A DNA stretch of 64,000 nucleotides from Plantago ovata. Its lineage: Eukaryota; Streptophyta; Magnoliopsida; Lamiales; Plantaginaceae. A program made the translations under genes and the position numbers. Positions 51,620 through 62,481 of this stretch are shown here, piece after piece. The notes under the pieces were generated by a model, which made no database searches, was not told where the DNA came from, and worked only from the letters and a program-made list of their open reading frames with translations. The stretch's first letter is position 1, and every line of letters starts with the position of its first letter. The DNA lies in contig CM051456.1 in the NCBI GenBank assembly GCA_028274465.1, positions 120,110,880-120,174,879 on the forward strand, read 5' to 3'.

Positions 51620-53625
51620 CAGTGGCGGAGCCAGAAGGAAATTTCAGGGGGTCCAAGTTATGATTGTTTTTTAAGAAAAGTTTAAAAAATTTGTACATGT
51701 TATGATAATCTAATAAACAAAATTTAAAACCAAAATCATTTTTCATATGTTTATAAATATACAATACCTATATATATCAAAACAATACTCTACATTAACA
51801 CTAACACGTATAAGTCTAACCTTGCATTAATGTGGATATGATTTCAAGCACTAAAACATGCCACCACATCGATGGTTAAAAAAAATATTGAGCATGTACA
51901 TCTAGATTTAAAAAGGAAATCCAGATTGCTTTGGGGAGGCGCTGCTAGTTGCTGTTTTCGGGCTAAGGTGGCTTGGTGCAGGGGTCGGTCAAGTGAAGGT
52001 TTCGTGCTAGGCATTGAGGTTGGGTAAGTAACTTAAGTGGTTGGTGTTTCTTATCATCCACTTTGAGTTGTAATCCAAGTAGTTTAATCTTCGGGTTGGA
52101 CGATGATCTTGGAGGTTATCGGGTTCACTTGATTAGGGGATCCCCTTGAATCTATAAATTCCTTATCAAGTCTTAACCACTCTTGTTTTAGTCTTTTGGT
52201 CACGTCTTAAATTACTTGCCACTTGTCAGTCGACGAGCATAGGGTTGAGAGTGAAATAGGGACCAATTGGAGCCATCCCGCAGTTACAAGGATGGACCTT
52301 GGCGTTTGATGGACAAATGGTTGTCCTTATTTCAACTAGCTCGCCAAATGCCTGTTTATTGGCATAGAGTGGAGGAATGTGATCCTTAGCTTAGGCAAGA
52401 AGTGGGTGGTTCTCTTTGGCTTCTGGTGTACCTCTTTTAGAATTGGTGGTGGAGATACTTGGAGTTTGTCTCTCGGCCCTCTTCTGTTTTTTGCGCATGG
52501 ATCCTTCGTGTTGTTCTTTGAGTCGGTTAGTGAGGGTGGAAAGCTATGTGGAGACTTCATGTTGTTTGACTCTTTCTTGTTTGACCCTTGTTGGTGTAGA
52601 TTTAGTGGCTTTTAGCACCCTTGTTGAGGATTTCACCTCCTTGGTTCTTCTTTTGGCTTTCTTAGTGGTTTTAAGGGCCTCTCCATCTCCGTGATAGAGT
52701 CGTGGTCCAAAAGATGAAAATCATCCTTCGTTTTTCTCAAGCTTTGTCCTCTATATACTTGCTACGAATGATATTTAGCTCATTTGGTTTCGACTGTGAA
52801 GTGGTGGTACATTTCGTAACTCCCTAGATCTTGGCCTCTTGCTAGTAAGTTGGACATACTACACGGGGGGAGGGGAGGTGTCGATTAGAGCCACATTCTT
52901 AAACGGATTTGGAGTTCTCCCCTTATTTCCTTGCCTTTTGTAGTGTTGGTTTAGTTTTTTCGTGCATCTCTTATGCACTTTGTAGTAACTCTTTACTTTG
53001 AGCTTTTTAATATATTTTGGCCGTTTCAAAAAAAAAAAAAAAAAACAGAATTTTAAAATGATTGAAAAAACATTTTCTAAATATAAACACATAAGAAAAG
53101 AAAAGAGGAATAAGTGGCGAGAGTTCTTTAAAATAAGAGAATAAAATTAGATTAGATAATAAAATACATAGCATTTGTGCATAAGCAAAGGAAGCTAAGT
53201 CGGTTCCGGTATGCTACGAGAGAGTTGTTCTTGCTATATTTTGGAATTTATGTGTATCACTCAACTCCTAATTGTAGGAGCTCTAGAGGAAAATAGAGCT
53301 TTTGAGTGTAGGCATGGTCGAGCGGCAAAAGAAATGCCAGAGTCCAGTAAGGAATTGTTGTGAATTCAGTAACATAGATGGAAGGAAGAGGTGGCAGCAG
53401 AGCTCAGGGGTTATTCTATTCAAGGAGGAGATTTGAGTCATTCCTTCAGATATTCTGCTTCTTAGTCTCCCCCGTCTCATCGAACCCATGCCTTACACGC
53501 CAACACCTCTCCTCTCCACCACCACGACAGACTAGTTCCTCTTAATAATGCTACTACTATTATCGTATTGTGTAAACTTTGAGGGGTCGAGTAACCCCGT
53601 TGCACACCCCCTAGCTCCGCTACTG
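51620..53625. mobile_element. 2-kb hAT-like element with nested retroposon
   Basis: The ends CAGTGGCGGAGCCAG and CTAGCTCCGCTACTG are imperfect inverted repeats. The flanks TTATCTCC and ATATGTCC match at 6 of 8 bases, a possible eroded target duplication. A plus-strand hairpin-family retroposon ends within it at 53045. No transposase was seen. Confidence 0.5.
51900..53045 (+). mobile_element. Longest member of the hairpin retroposon family
   Basis: It ends GTGCATCTCTTATGCAC (52962-52978), then TTTTGGCCGTTTC and poly(A) of about 17. It shares CATCCCGCAG..ACAAGGATGGACCTTGGCG (52272) with 38335-38380 and the 52820-53045 part with 26380-26605. The 5' end is uncertain. Open frames within are short and unrelated to known LINE proteins. 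Confidence 0.6.
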
Positions 53626-53992
53626 ATATGTCCATGCTTCATGTCGGTAGAGGTTTAAATGAACTGAGTGTCGTGAAAAGTTTACAAAATTGTTTGGTCA
53701 ATGCAGTTCGTGTTTGATTAGGTCAAACGCGAATAGCTCATGCACGAATATGTTCGTCATTAAATTAACGAACTGACGGACACGGACATATTTACAAAAG
53801 TTGTCAGCGCTTCAAATTTCTTATCATTTTCACATGGTGTAGTGGAATGATTTAGGTGGTTGCTAAAATATTTTGCCAAGCGATCACCTCAGATTTTGTT
53901 ATTTACATAAAACAAAAGTGTTCAAATCAACAAAAGTGAGTTGGAATATTCCAGCGATATGGTATGTAACGATATAAACAAAACACAACTTC

Positions 53993-54403
53993 CAAGGGTG
54001 GATCCAGCCATGGTAGCCTCAAGCCTACCTAAATATTTGAGAAATTAGTATTACCTATATATGTTTTGTCAATAGTTTTCTTTTGGTGAAGTGGTTTGCA
54101 CCACAGTCTCTTAACCACCTGGTTTGAGGTTCGATCTTGATGTCCACTTTATTTATTCTTATTTCTTTTTCTCTATATTTTCATGAATCTTATATGTTTT
54201 ATCCCTTTATTTATATTTTGCAGTGATCTTTGAGTTGTAGAATAAAAAATAAGATAGTAATGAAAATAAAAAAAATTGTATCAAATGAAAAAATTGTAAA
54301 AAAAAAGGTTTGTAGCATATTAAAAAACACATGTCAATAAACTTATAAGTATGGAGATTACTTAATTAGCCTACCCAAATATAAATTCATGGATCCGCCC
54401 TTG
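53993..54403. mobile_element. hAT-like MITE with perfect 8-bp target duplication
   Basis: ACAACTTC flanks it at 53985-53992 and 54404-54411. The ends CAAGGGTGGATCCAGCCATGG and CATGGATCCGCCCTTG are inverted repeats. It includes a tRNA-like stretch (TGGTGAAGTGG...GAGGTTCGATC, 54085-54140), probably a captured or nested SINE. Confidence 0.85.
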
Positions 54404-55364
54404 ACAACTTCCATTAACGACCGTGAACTCATTCAGAAAATGATGGTATGTACTTCTTAACTTTAGCTTGATTATCAGGGCCCCGATATATATATTTTTC
54501 ACAACCAATTAATGACACTTAGGTGATTGGGCATTCATAATTTTAGTTCCGAGGTATAGAATTGTTGGAATATAATATGCCGAGCGGTAGGGTGCTGAGT
54601 GGTGACGGTGTGTTTGGATTTTGTGATGATATTTATGATTCCACGTGTAGAATTGATTAACCGCGGCTGACTCGTCAATAAGGAGTGTGTTAGAATATAT
54701 CATATCACTTGTGAGAGACATAATTAACTCATATAGTTCATTTCATCGCTATGCTCCCAGGTACATGTCATTCTGATCTGTTTGCTAGAACAAAGGGGTC
54801 TTTTTGTAGAAACTTCCACGAACAATCGTCGTTTTTTATGGTTTTCCCCCTTCTCACAGCTGCTCTTTCCACACCTCCGGATATCTAGTGCCAAAATGTC
54901 GCCCGTTTATCCCTTTTCTACCTTTGAAATAAATTGGATCATTATATACGCAATGACTTACAGATTATTCTATCCGAATACCTATATTTGTGGACTTACT
55001 AGTATTGGTAGTTCTGCAATCTATCTAAATATATACATATGTTACATAATTTGATCACCCTAACAAGGAGGTATTACTTGCACTACTTTAATATTTTGGG
55101 GGATCAGTTAATTTTTTATATATCAAGTGCAAAATTGTACTACTTGACAACAAAATTCCTAATGCATGGAGCATATTACACCCAACATCAAAATAATAAG
55201 TGAATAATGTAATCAACCTGCCTAAAAAATTTCAACATAAGAAGGGTACAAGTCAGCAACAATGCTACCTTATGATAAAGATAAGGCCCTTAATATGTCG
55301 TTAATGCCATATCTCATATAGTACAGTCCTTGAAGAACATTAGATCGAGGACCATTGATATATA

Positions 55365-55601
55365 CTCCCTCCATCTATCTTTAATCTTCCCATATTTCCA
55401 TTTTTGTTATCTATCCTCAATTGTCTCATTTCTATTTTAGGACATATTTAAATTTTATTTTAATGTTAACAAGTGGTGGTGGTTGGTTTGGGAAGTGTGT
55501 CTGTGTGTTGAGAGTGATTAAGTGGTACATAAATTATTAAAATATTAAAGAGTTAAAATTTTGACTTGAGTCCAAATGAGACAATTAATAATAGATGGAG
55601 G
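55365..55601. mobile_element. Stowaway MITE
   Basis: CTCCCTCCATCTATCTTTAAT and ATTAATAATAGATGGAGG are the ends, with TA at each side (55363-55364 and 55602-55603). Confidence 0.8.
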
Positions 55602-55705
55602 TAGTACAAAAGATGAGAGAATCAGAAACTGACATTATAAGGCCAAGAAGAACAATAGTAATTGAACCAGGGGTATAGATCGAACTCAGATCTATCGAAA
55701 AATGC

Positions 55706-55960
55706 ATTTTTTTTTTTTTTGAAACGGCCAAATTTATAATATAATAGAAAGCGAAGCGAGCATAAGAAATGCTCGGAGTTTCGTACAAAGAAAGGTAAAA
55801 ACACGAAAAACCGAAAAAGAAACCGCCCAAAGGTGATGCAACACCAGCGAGCAAGGGGTTCCACAGCAAACAGAGTACTAGCTACACCAACGTGAATCCT
55901 GCTGAGGCGTATGAACCAGATCAGTTCTATCAATAATATCCAAACAGAATTCGACATGTA
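55706..55960 (-). mobile_element. Retroposon of the hairpin family
   Basis: The minus strand ends AATTTGGCCGTTTC plus poly(A) of about 14. The hairpin GAGCATTTCTTATGCTC is at 55758-55774. A target duplication is only suggested (CAGATCTATC/CAGTTCTATC). Confidence 0.65.
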
Positions 55961-56466
55961 AACACCGAAATGATGCTACCCCTAGATATCTTCGAACAGA
56001 ACCTGACGTAGTATGGGCCTTGTCCATTCTAAACGCTCCAAATAACTAACTAAATCATGCTGGAAAGCTTGCCAAGTGCAGCTAAACATTTTAGCTGTCA
56101 AATCTGTTGGTCCCTTGCTCTTTTGAGAGAACCCGATCGATGACATTTCATTCCACAAACTCAAAATGATTACATATGTTCGCAATATTCAAATGGAAGA
56201 TTAGAGTAACCATACAATTTATAATATGTAATGTTACTGATAATTAAAAATCCATCAAATTTTCGGAATAATTCTATAAAATGTAATTTCCAACCCCCAA
56301 TTGATGCCTCTTCGCCCTGTATGTAACAGAATATGTTGTTCCCCTGCCACATACTACTATGTGATATTCTCCATAAGCTTAGTACAAAATTGCATCAAGA
56401 TCGTGCATAAAGAAAGAAGATTAATATTATGAGTTTTATTAAAACAGAGGAACTTTTGTAAATTAG

Positions 56467-56748
56467 TCATGGACAAATAATGTCGTCGTCATCGTGGTGA
56501 TCATCATCACCAGGGAAGCTGTAAAACTTACTGTTTGAAGGATCCAATTTGTTATGGCACAGGGATGGACCCGATGGAGGAACTGGACCTCGTGGCAGCC
56601 GGTTTTCGAGCAAACCTGGTCCCAGAAAACGATCCTTGATCATCACTCTTGTGCCCTCAACTCTTGGAGCCAGTAAAATCATGAGCATGGCGAGAAAGAA
56701 ACTTTTTACCACTGGATGAAAATAAGAACATTTATCTTTTTCAAACAT
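56467..56748 (-). CDS. IDA-like (IDL) secreted peptide precursor
   Basis: This is a single exon of 93 residues. The N-terminus carries a hydrophobic secretion signal (VVKSFFLAMLMILLAPRVEG, residues 13-32). Near the middle is LPRGPVPPSGPSLCHN (51-66), matching the IDA/IDL peptide motif (PIPPSAPSKRHN in IDA). Residues 63-64 are Leu-Cys in place of the usual basic pair. The acidic Asp/His tail after it would be removed. Such peptides bind HAESA-family receptor kinases and control organ abscission, root emergence or stress responses. I infer the IDL6/IDL7-like branch from PPSGPS. A TATA box (about 56793-56800) lies 45 bp upstream of the start. The start is the first ATG. Confidence 0.8.
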   Translation of the reverse strand: MFEKDKCSYFHPVVKSFFLAMLMILLAPRVEGTRVMIKDRFLGPGLLENRLPRGPVPPSGPSLCHNKLDPSNSKFYSFPGDDDHHDDDDIICP

Positions 56749-56799
56749 TTTGCTCGATACTCGATAGTACTTCGTACGTTATTACTTGTACAGTATATA

Positions 56800-57716
56800 T
56801 GTGCTTTGTAGGATGAATATGATATCTGAGTGAATGATTATTTGTTTTTTCACTGCAGCCTGATATGTAAATACTAGTAGGATTTTAGAAACGCATGCGA
56901 TGAAAAAATTGGACCCTAATAATAAAAGTTTGAAATTAAAAAGTATACTTTACCATTATGGACGACTTTGAATTTCTGCTATTTCTATGAGATGAAAGTC
57001 GTTTCTGGAAACTATGCCAGGGCCTCTGAATTCTGTTAGGCAAATCTTTGATAATTTTAACTTTTGTCTCAAGAAGTGTATTTTAAGTTATTGTGTTTAT
57101 AAACTGATAGGAGTATTATTGTTGTAGTATAAAAGTAAAAACTACCCATCTCTGTCTTTTTAGAAGTTAGATTTGACTAATCAGCAGCTGAAAAAGTTAG
57201 ACGAAATTTGTGCCTACATCACTTGGAATATATATATTAATAATTATTATTTGAAGTCTTAGGCGGCCTTTTGCTTCTCTTACATTTCTCAGTGGACAAT
57301 GTAACTGAGATTTGTAAGAGAAGTAAAGGCCTGATGTTGAAATTCATATGCAAGTGATGATGTATTGGACATGGTGTGAATCAGATCTTAAAGAATTACA
57401 TTATCATACAACTTGCAGAACATTACATTATCATACAACTTGCAGAACATTACATTATCATGTCTCAATCAATTCACAAACTAGTTGAACACAACATCTT
57501 AACACTGATCAGCTGCAGGATTCCAGGGCAGACTACACAGATCACCCTACTATATGGTGGTGAGGAACGCGCGTGGTATATAACGAACCTTCTTCACTCG
57601 TCTAGAAACTTAGTATACACAAGAAAAAACAGAAATGCAGATAAAATGAGAACTCAAAGGTGTATCTTACAGTTAACTGTCCATGTGTATGGATCATCCG
57701 AACATTCCATTGAGGA
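56800..57716. other. Spacer with a 27-bp tandem repeat
   Basis: CATTACATTATCATACAACTTGCAGAA is repeated about 2.5 times at 57397-57462 in frame-like 9-codon units. No gene is supported. The end toward 57716 is probably the 3' UTR of the receptor kinase. Confidence 0.5.
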
Positions 57717-60116
57717 TCAATCATCCCCCAGGTAATATACTGTGGGCTTCTTTGGCTCGGTTATCTCGATTGCCCCCTCCAACATCTTAGCCACCTTTCC
57801 CATGGACGGTCTCATATCAGGCCTGTCCTGAAGACACCACATCGCGGTCTTCACCATCCGGTTGATCATATCATAGTGCTCACGGCTATCATACGTGTGT
57901 TTGATATGAGTGTCCAATATGTCCTCCACGTTCATCTCCTTGAACACTTTGTCAAATGCCCATCTAGGAAAGAACCATTGGTCACTCTCCACTTTCGAGT
58001 CCAGTTGCGCAAAGTTCCTAGAACCACTGACAATTTCCAACAGCACCAATCCATAACTATACACGTCTGCTTTCGAAGTGATTTGATCTGGACGATTCCA
58101 CTCAGGTGCCATGTACCCTGGTGTCCCTCGCATTCTTGAGACAGACATCATGTCTTCTTTCTTCTTCAGCTTAGCTAGTCCGAAATCCGATACCTTTGGG
58201 CAGAAATCATCTCCCAGAAGTATGTTCTCTGGCTTGATGTCACAGTGTAGAACCCACTCCAGGCACTCTTCATGTAAGTACGCTATTGCCCGTGCAACTC
58301 CAAGTGCTATCCGATACCGAATGTCCCAATCGAGTATAGGCTTATTCTTTGAACCAAGAATGGGCACAATTTCTTTCTTTGTCTCCGATGAGTGAACCTT
58401 AGCGGTTTGAAACAAGAACTCGTCTAGTGATCCATTTGGCACATACTCATACACTAGTATTCTCCTACCCTTCTCAGCACAAAATCCCCATAATCTAACC
58501 AAGTTAAGGTGGTGCATCCGCGCGATAATAGTGACCTCAGCCCAAAAATCAGCATCACCGCCAGAAATGTTCTTCAGGCATTTTACTGCCACAACTCGAC
58601 CATCGCTTAGTTTCCCTGCATAAACAATACCAAATCCACCCTTTCCGATCTGGTTAGAAAAATCATTAGTCGCGACCTTTAATTCCGCGTAGCTGAACTT
58701 CTTTGGTCCTCCTGCTGGCATTACCTCGAGCCCAAATGTCCTTGCCATATCCCTGTACTTGACGTACTTCTTCAGAAACGTCCAAAAGAAAAACACTCCA
58801 CTAAGAAGCTCAGCTGCGAAAAGCGTACACACAATCACAATATTCCTCGCAGTAGTCCTCGACTCTTGCGGTGCTTGAGGGAGGTTTATCCTCACCGGAC
58901 ACGTAGCTTCAACCAAATTCGTCATCCCAGTGAAATTCGACTCGCCAACCTCTCTCTCATCAACCCTCAAATACATGACAACTTCAGTAGCAGGAGACCA
59001 ATATCCATTAAGCATCCTCTCCAGTTGCAAAACGCAGTAATTGTTTCCACCAAACTTAAACATAAACCCGAGGCATCCACGATTCTCCAAACAACGAGCC
59101 TCACAAGTCGAATAGTCAGCGACCCCAATGTCACTCTGATTCAACCCTCCCGTATAATTAACAAAATCCATCCTCAAGAACTTGGTTCTACTCAAATCCC
59201 TTAACGGCATTCTCAACTCACACGAACCATCATCTGCTCCTCTAACTCTAACATACCCCGGAGGACACACGCAAGAAGTCGTACCATTCGAAGCATCATA
59301 CATACAAATGGAATTCTCACCACAAGCACCATGAATCGTACATAACTGAAACATAGCTTTCCATGTAACAGTCCACGAACTGGAACCGACATGGTAACTA
59401 TAAAACCTCAAATTCCCATCATTATCAAGAGTCAACCTTCTCAACTTGCTCACACCAAAATCAGAGGCATAATACACATTATTACTACCGTACCCTATCT
59501 GCCCATTATCGTCGAAACTCATGAACGTATCATTGCCTAAATTAGTCCAATAACTATCGTTTCGACCAACAAAGACTAGCTGTCTAGAATCAAACATGTA
59601 CTTTCCGTTACTGGAATAAAGAGTTGTTTCATTTATGTTTTCACGAGGAAGAATAGTATCAGTAGGATAATCAAAACTGGTAAAATTACCGTAAACGAGA
59701 TTACCAGTGGCACGCAGAGAGAGCGAACGCGGGAGCCCGGTTGTATTCACGGCCCGAGAAGGCCAGAGGTTCGGGCCGTTGACTGAACGGTTGACCAAGC
59801 GGAGTTCGCCGGAGGGTGTGATAGTGAGAGAAGCGGAGGAGGAAACAGGGGAATTGCGATTGGCGGACCAAACGACGACGTTAGAGGCGTTTCCGTACCA
59901 AATTGAGAAGGTGTAGAGGTTAGGGGAGTTGCGGAGAGGGAGAAAACCGGCGGAGAAGGTGGAATTGGGGGAGAGGAGGGTTTGGTTTGAGGTTGGGCGC
60001 CATGGAGAGTTTGAGGAGTTGAAGGAAGTGATGAATTGTTGTTGTTGTTGGGATGAAGAGGAGATTGAGAGGAAGAAGAGAGTGAATAGGAGGAGGAAAT
60101 GGGTTGAAGCCGCCAT
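57717..60116 (-). CDS. G-type lectin S-receptor-like serine/threonine kinase (ZmPK1-like)
   Basis: This intronless gene encodes a 799-residue plasma-membrane receptor kinase. A signal peptide (1-22) is followed by a bulb-type lectin domain (about 30-150: PWRPTSNQTLLSPNSTFSAGF, VVWSANRNSPV, NLVYGNFTSFDYPTDTIL). Next is an S-locus-like region with an EGF-like Cys block (259-299) and a PAN-like segment (335-385: CEARCLENRGCLGFMF). One membrane span lies at about 424-446. The kinase (about 488-780) has the glycine loop GKGGFGIVYAG, Lys512, HCDIKPEN (624-631), DFG (644-646) and the APE motif (670-672). Cys replaces Arg before the catalytic Asp626, so it is a non-RD kinase, often linked to immune signalling. 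Ligand is unknown. All catalytic residues are present. It lies 1 kb from the IDA-like peptide gene, but HAESA receptors are LRR kinases, so a partnership is not implied. Confidence 0.95.
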   Translation of the reverse strand: MAASTHFLLLFTLFFLSISSSSQQQQQFITSFNSSNSPWRPTSNQTLLSPNSTFSAGFLPLRNSPNLYTFSIWYGNASNVVVWSANRNSPVSSSASLTITPSGELRLVNRSVNGPNLWPSRAVNTTGLPRSLSLRATGNLVYGNFTSFDYPTDTILPRENINETTLYSSNGKYMFDSRQLVFVGRNDSYWTNLGNDTFMSFDDNGQIGYGSNNVYYASDFGVSKLRRLTLDNDGNLRFYSYHVGSSSWTVTWKAMFQLCTIHGACGENSICMYDASNGTTSCVCPPGYVRVRGADDGSCELRMPLRDLSRTKFLRMDFVNYTGGLNQSDIGVADYSTCEARCLENRGCLGFMFKFGGNNYCVLQLERMLNGYWSPATEVVMYLRVDEREVGESNFTGMTNLVEATCPVRINLPQAPQESRTTARNIVIVCTLFAAELLSGVFFFWTFLKKYVKYRDMARTFGLEVMPAGGPKKFSYAELKVATNDFSNQIGKGGFGIVYAGKLSDGRVVAVKCLKNISGGDADFWAEVTIIARMHHLNLVRLWGFCAEKGRRILVYEYVPNGSLDEFLFQTAKVHSSETKKEIVPILGSKNKPILDWDIRYRIALGVARAIAYLHEECLEWVLHCDIKPENILLGDDFCPKVSDFGLAKLKKKEDMMSVSRMRGTPGYMAPEWNRPDQITSKADVYSYGLVLLEIVSGSRNFAQLDSKVESDQWFFPRWAFDKVFKEMNVEDILDTHIKHTYDSREHYDMINRMVKTAMWCLQDRPDMRPSMGKVAKMLEGAIEITEPKKPTVYYLGDD

Positions 60117-60136
60117 GGCTGCTGCTAGCTCATGAA

Positions 60137-62481
60137 TATGAGGTTTCTTTGATTGATTGTTTATTTATTAATAGTAAGGTTTCGGTAGTTGACTTTGATT
60201 GAGAAAAAGCACAAGTATGTTAATGGAAATTTTGGAATGTAGACTCCACACTGGAAAGACTTTTGAGGAATGGCTGCTTTTGATTGGAAAATTTGGGATT
60301 TTAACTTGACTGACTCAGCTAACTGACTGGGGTCCAATGACTTGACTCACTGGCTTAGCTAACGCACTATGAGTCTAGGACCCAAGGACTTGACTTGGTC
60401 ACATGGAACGAGTTTAATCACTTCTTATACGTTACGTTCTTGGTTAAATTGGTATTGTTGACCTATATCGGAGAGTCCTGTTTCTATTTTAGTACATGCA
60501 TGAACCTTCTTGGATGTGTGGCTAGAAAATATTTGCACAAATCCATTTTAGTTGCGTTAAGAGGAAAAGTATAGGTAACAGAAAGATATATATTTCACTT
60601 ACTTTGAGCTCCAGCAGTTCTGGCATTGCTAATTGTTTGGCGATGACCTCAAGCTCGGCATTCCACATTCTTCTTGGTGTAGAATATGTAGTTGAAAGTT
60701 ATAAATTGAACCATACACAAACTAGTCCTAACATGTCCTCTTATACATGGAGGTCACCTGTTTTTTATAAGCAAGGAAGACAATTGCTGTGGCACTATGA
60801 ACCGAAAAGAGAGTTAGAGAAATGACTGCAGCAACTACTTAAATGATAACTACCAGCGTTTTTGTTATATATTTGAGTGATCATTTGGCCATTGGCATCA
60901 GAGAAGGAAATCCATTATCAGTTTATCACAGCACAATTTAGTACTACAATTGACAACACAAGTCTCACATAATGTGATCTACTTTGACAATAACCCTGAG
61001 CTCTCTTCATTTCTGCAAAGTTGAACCGTTAACTAATTCAATATGAATCTACTGCAGTTCCCTGCACCAACACGAGACCAGCACCCAAGTTTTGATGCCC
61101 TGTACTTGCATCCAATCCATTTTATTAATTACACCTCCATAGCTTGCAGTATAGAAAGTTAAGCACAGCCTGAATTACTTATGACCGGCAGGGAAGAAAG
61201 CGAACATTATCAAATCAATATTGTATTAGTGTAAAATAGCAATTTTCCCAAACTTATCATCACCAACAGATTCATGCATACCTTCTCATACTTCATCCTT
61301 GTTTACTCTCCTTGAATTTTACTCTGTTACCAAATACCAAAAATAAAAAAAAATTCCTCTGTTTACATGGAGTACTCTATTTAGTCTGCTCTGTTCGTGG
61401 ATTTTACTGAAGGGAGAAATTAAGGGTATTGTAAGTATAATTAATTTAATTTATTAGCCAGTGTGAAATGTAGAGAATGGACCAAAATGACCGCAAGATT
61501 TGTTAACAGACGTGGGCTTGGTTTGTGGTACACTGGTACTACAAGAGAGAAACAAATGCACAGGTAGAGGATGAACATCCCCCCCCCCCCCCCCCCAAAA
61601 AAAGGGCCAAACCCCAACCTCTGCATTGTGTCTGATGGTGTGGAGTGTTGGTGGCTTCATACACAGTGGACGACGAATTATGGCTCTGTACGGAGACTAG
61701 GACAATTTAAGGTTATTAGACGGCGGTTTATACGAATTTGAGGACGGAAAAAACCGCAGATTTTGTTTTACACTAATTCCAAGTTCAGTTCGTCATGCCC
61801 CATTTCACTTCGTCCAAGTTCAGTTCATCCACCTCATCCACAATTCATCACCACAATTAGCAAAGGTGACCAAAAACGCAAAGGATTCACACGCTCATAG
61901 AAAAAGGGGACCGTATATGGCACCGCATATAACTAAATAAAATCGTAGAGGACTAGTACTTAGAGATTAAAAGTGAAATTATCCCCAAATTGAACTATGC
62001 ATGAAAAAGAGACAATATGTAAGGTAACTATTTTGAAAATACAAGTCTACATAAGCTACCCAATGTATTGTCATCTGATGGATCTTGTTTAGGACAAGTG
62101 AACAACGTCATTAGAACATATGAATAATGACATTTTTAACTTAATTAATTAGTCTAAGTTGTGTCACAAACTCTGTATATCTCACTACTTTCCAGTAACT
62201 TACAAACATTGATACCCTATTATTAAACCCTAATTAACCAACCAAACATAACCACTGTGCATCAAAATCACCAGCCGGCTACAAAAATACCTCTCGTATT
62301 TGTCGTTCATTCACTCCAATTGTCAAAAGTTGTCACAAACTGCTAAAACAATAAATCCATTCGGACAAAATTTCGTTACTCCTGAGGCTTAATTCTCAAG
62401 TTTTATACCACTGCTTCTACACTTCTATGCTTCTATTCACTTATTAATTCCCAATCAACCTTAAGCATTCAATTTCACACG
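60137..62481. other. Divergent promoter region between receptor kinase and ANTH gene
   Basis: It contains the promoters of both flanking genes. 60600-60680 reads on the minus strand as an exon-like frame (MWNAELEVIAKQLAMPELLELK) ending at a GTAAGT donor, possibly a relic exon I cannot assign. A run of 18 C lies at 61580-61597. No clear gene. Confidence 0.4.

Noticed and set aside
52379..52694. Overlapping plus-strand open frames
   Set aside because: They lie in a retroposon, overlap each other and resemble no known protein.
57876..60135. Plus-strand open frames across the receptor-kinase gene
   Set aside because: They are antisense shadows of the minus-strand coding sequence.
60600..60690. 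Exon-like minus-strand frame ending at GTAAGT
   Set aside because: A single short segment with no partner exon and no recognised family. Kept only as a note in the spacer entry.
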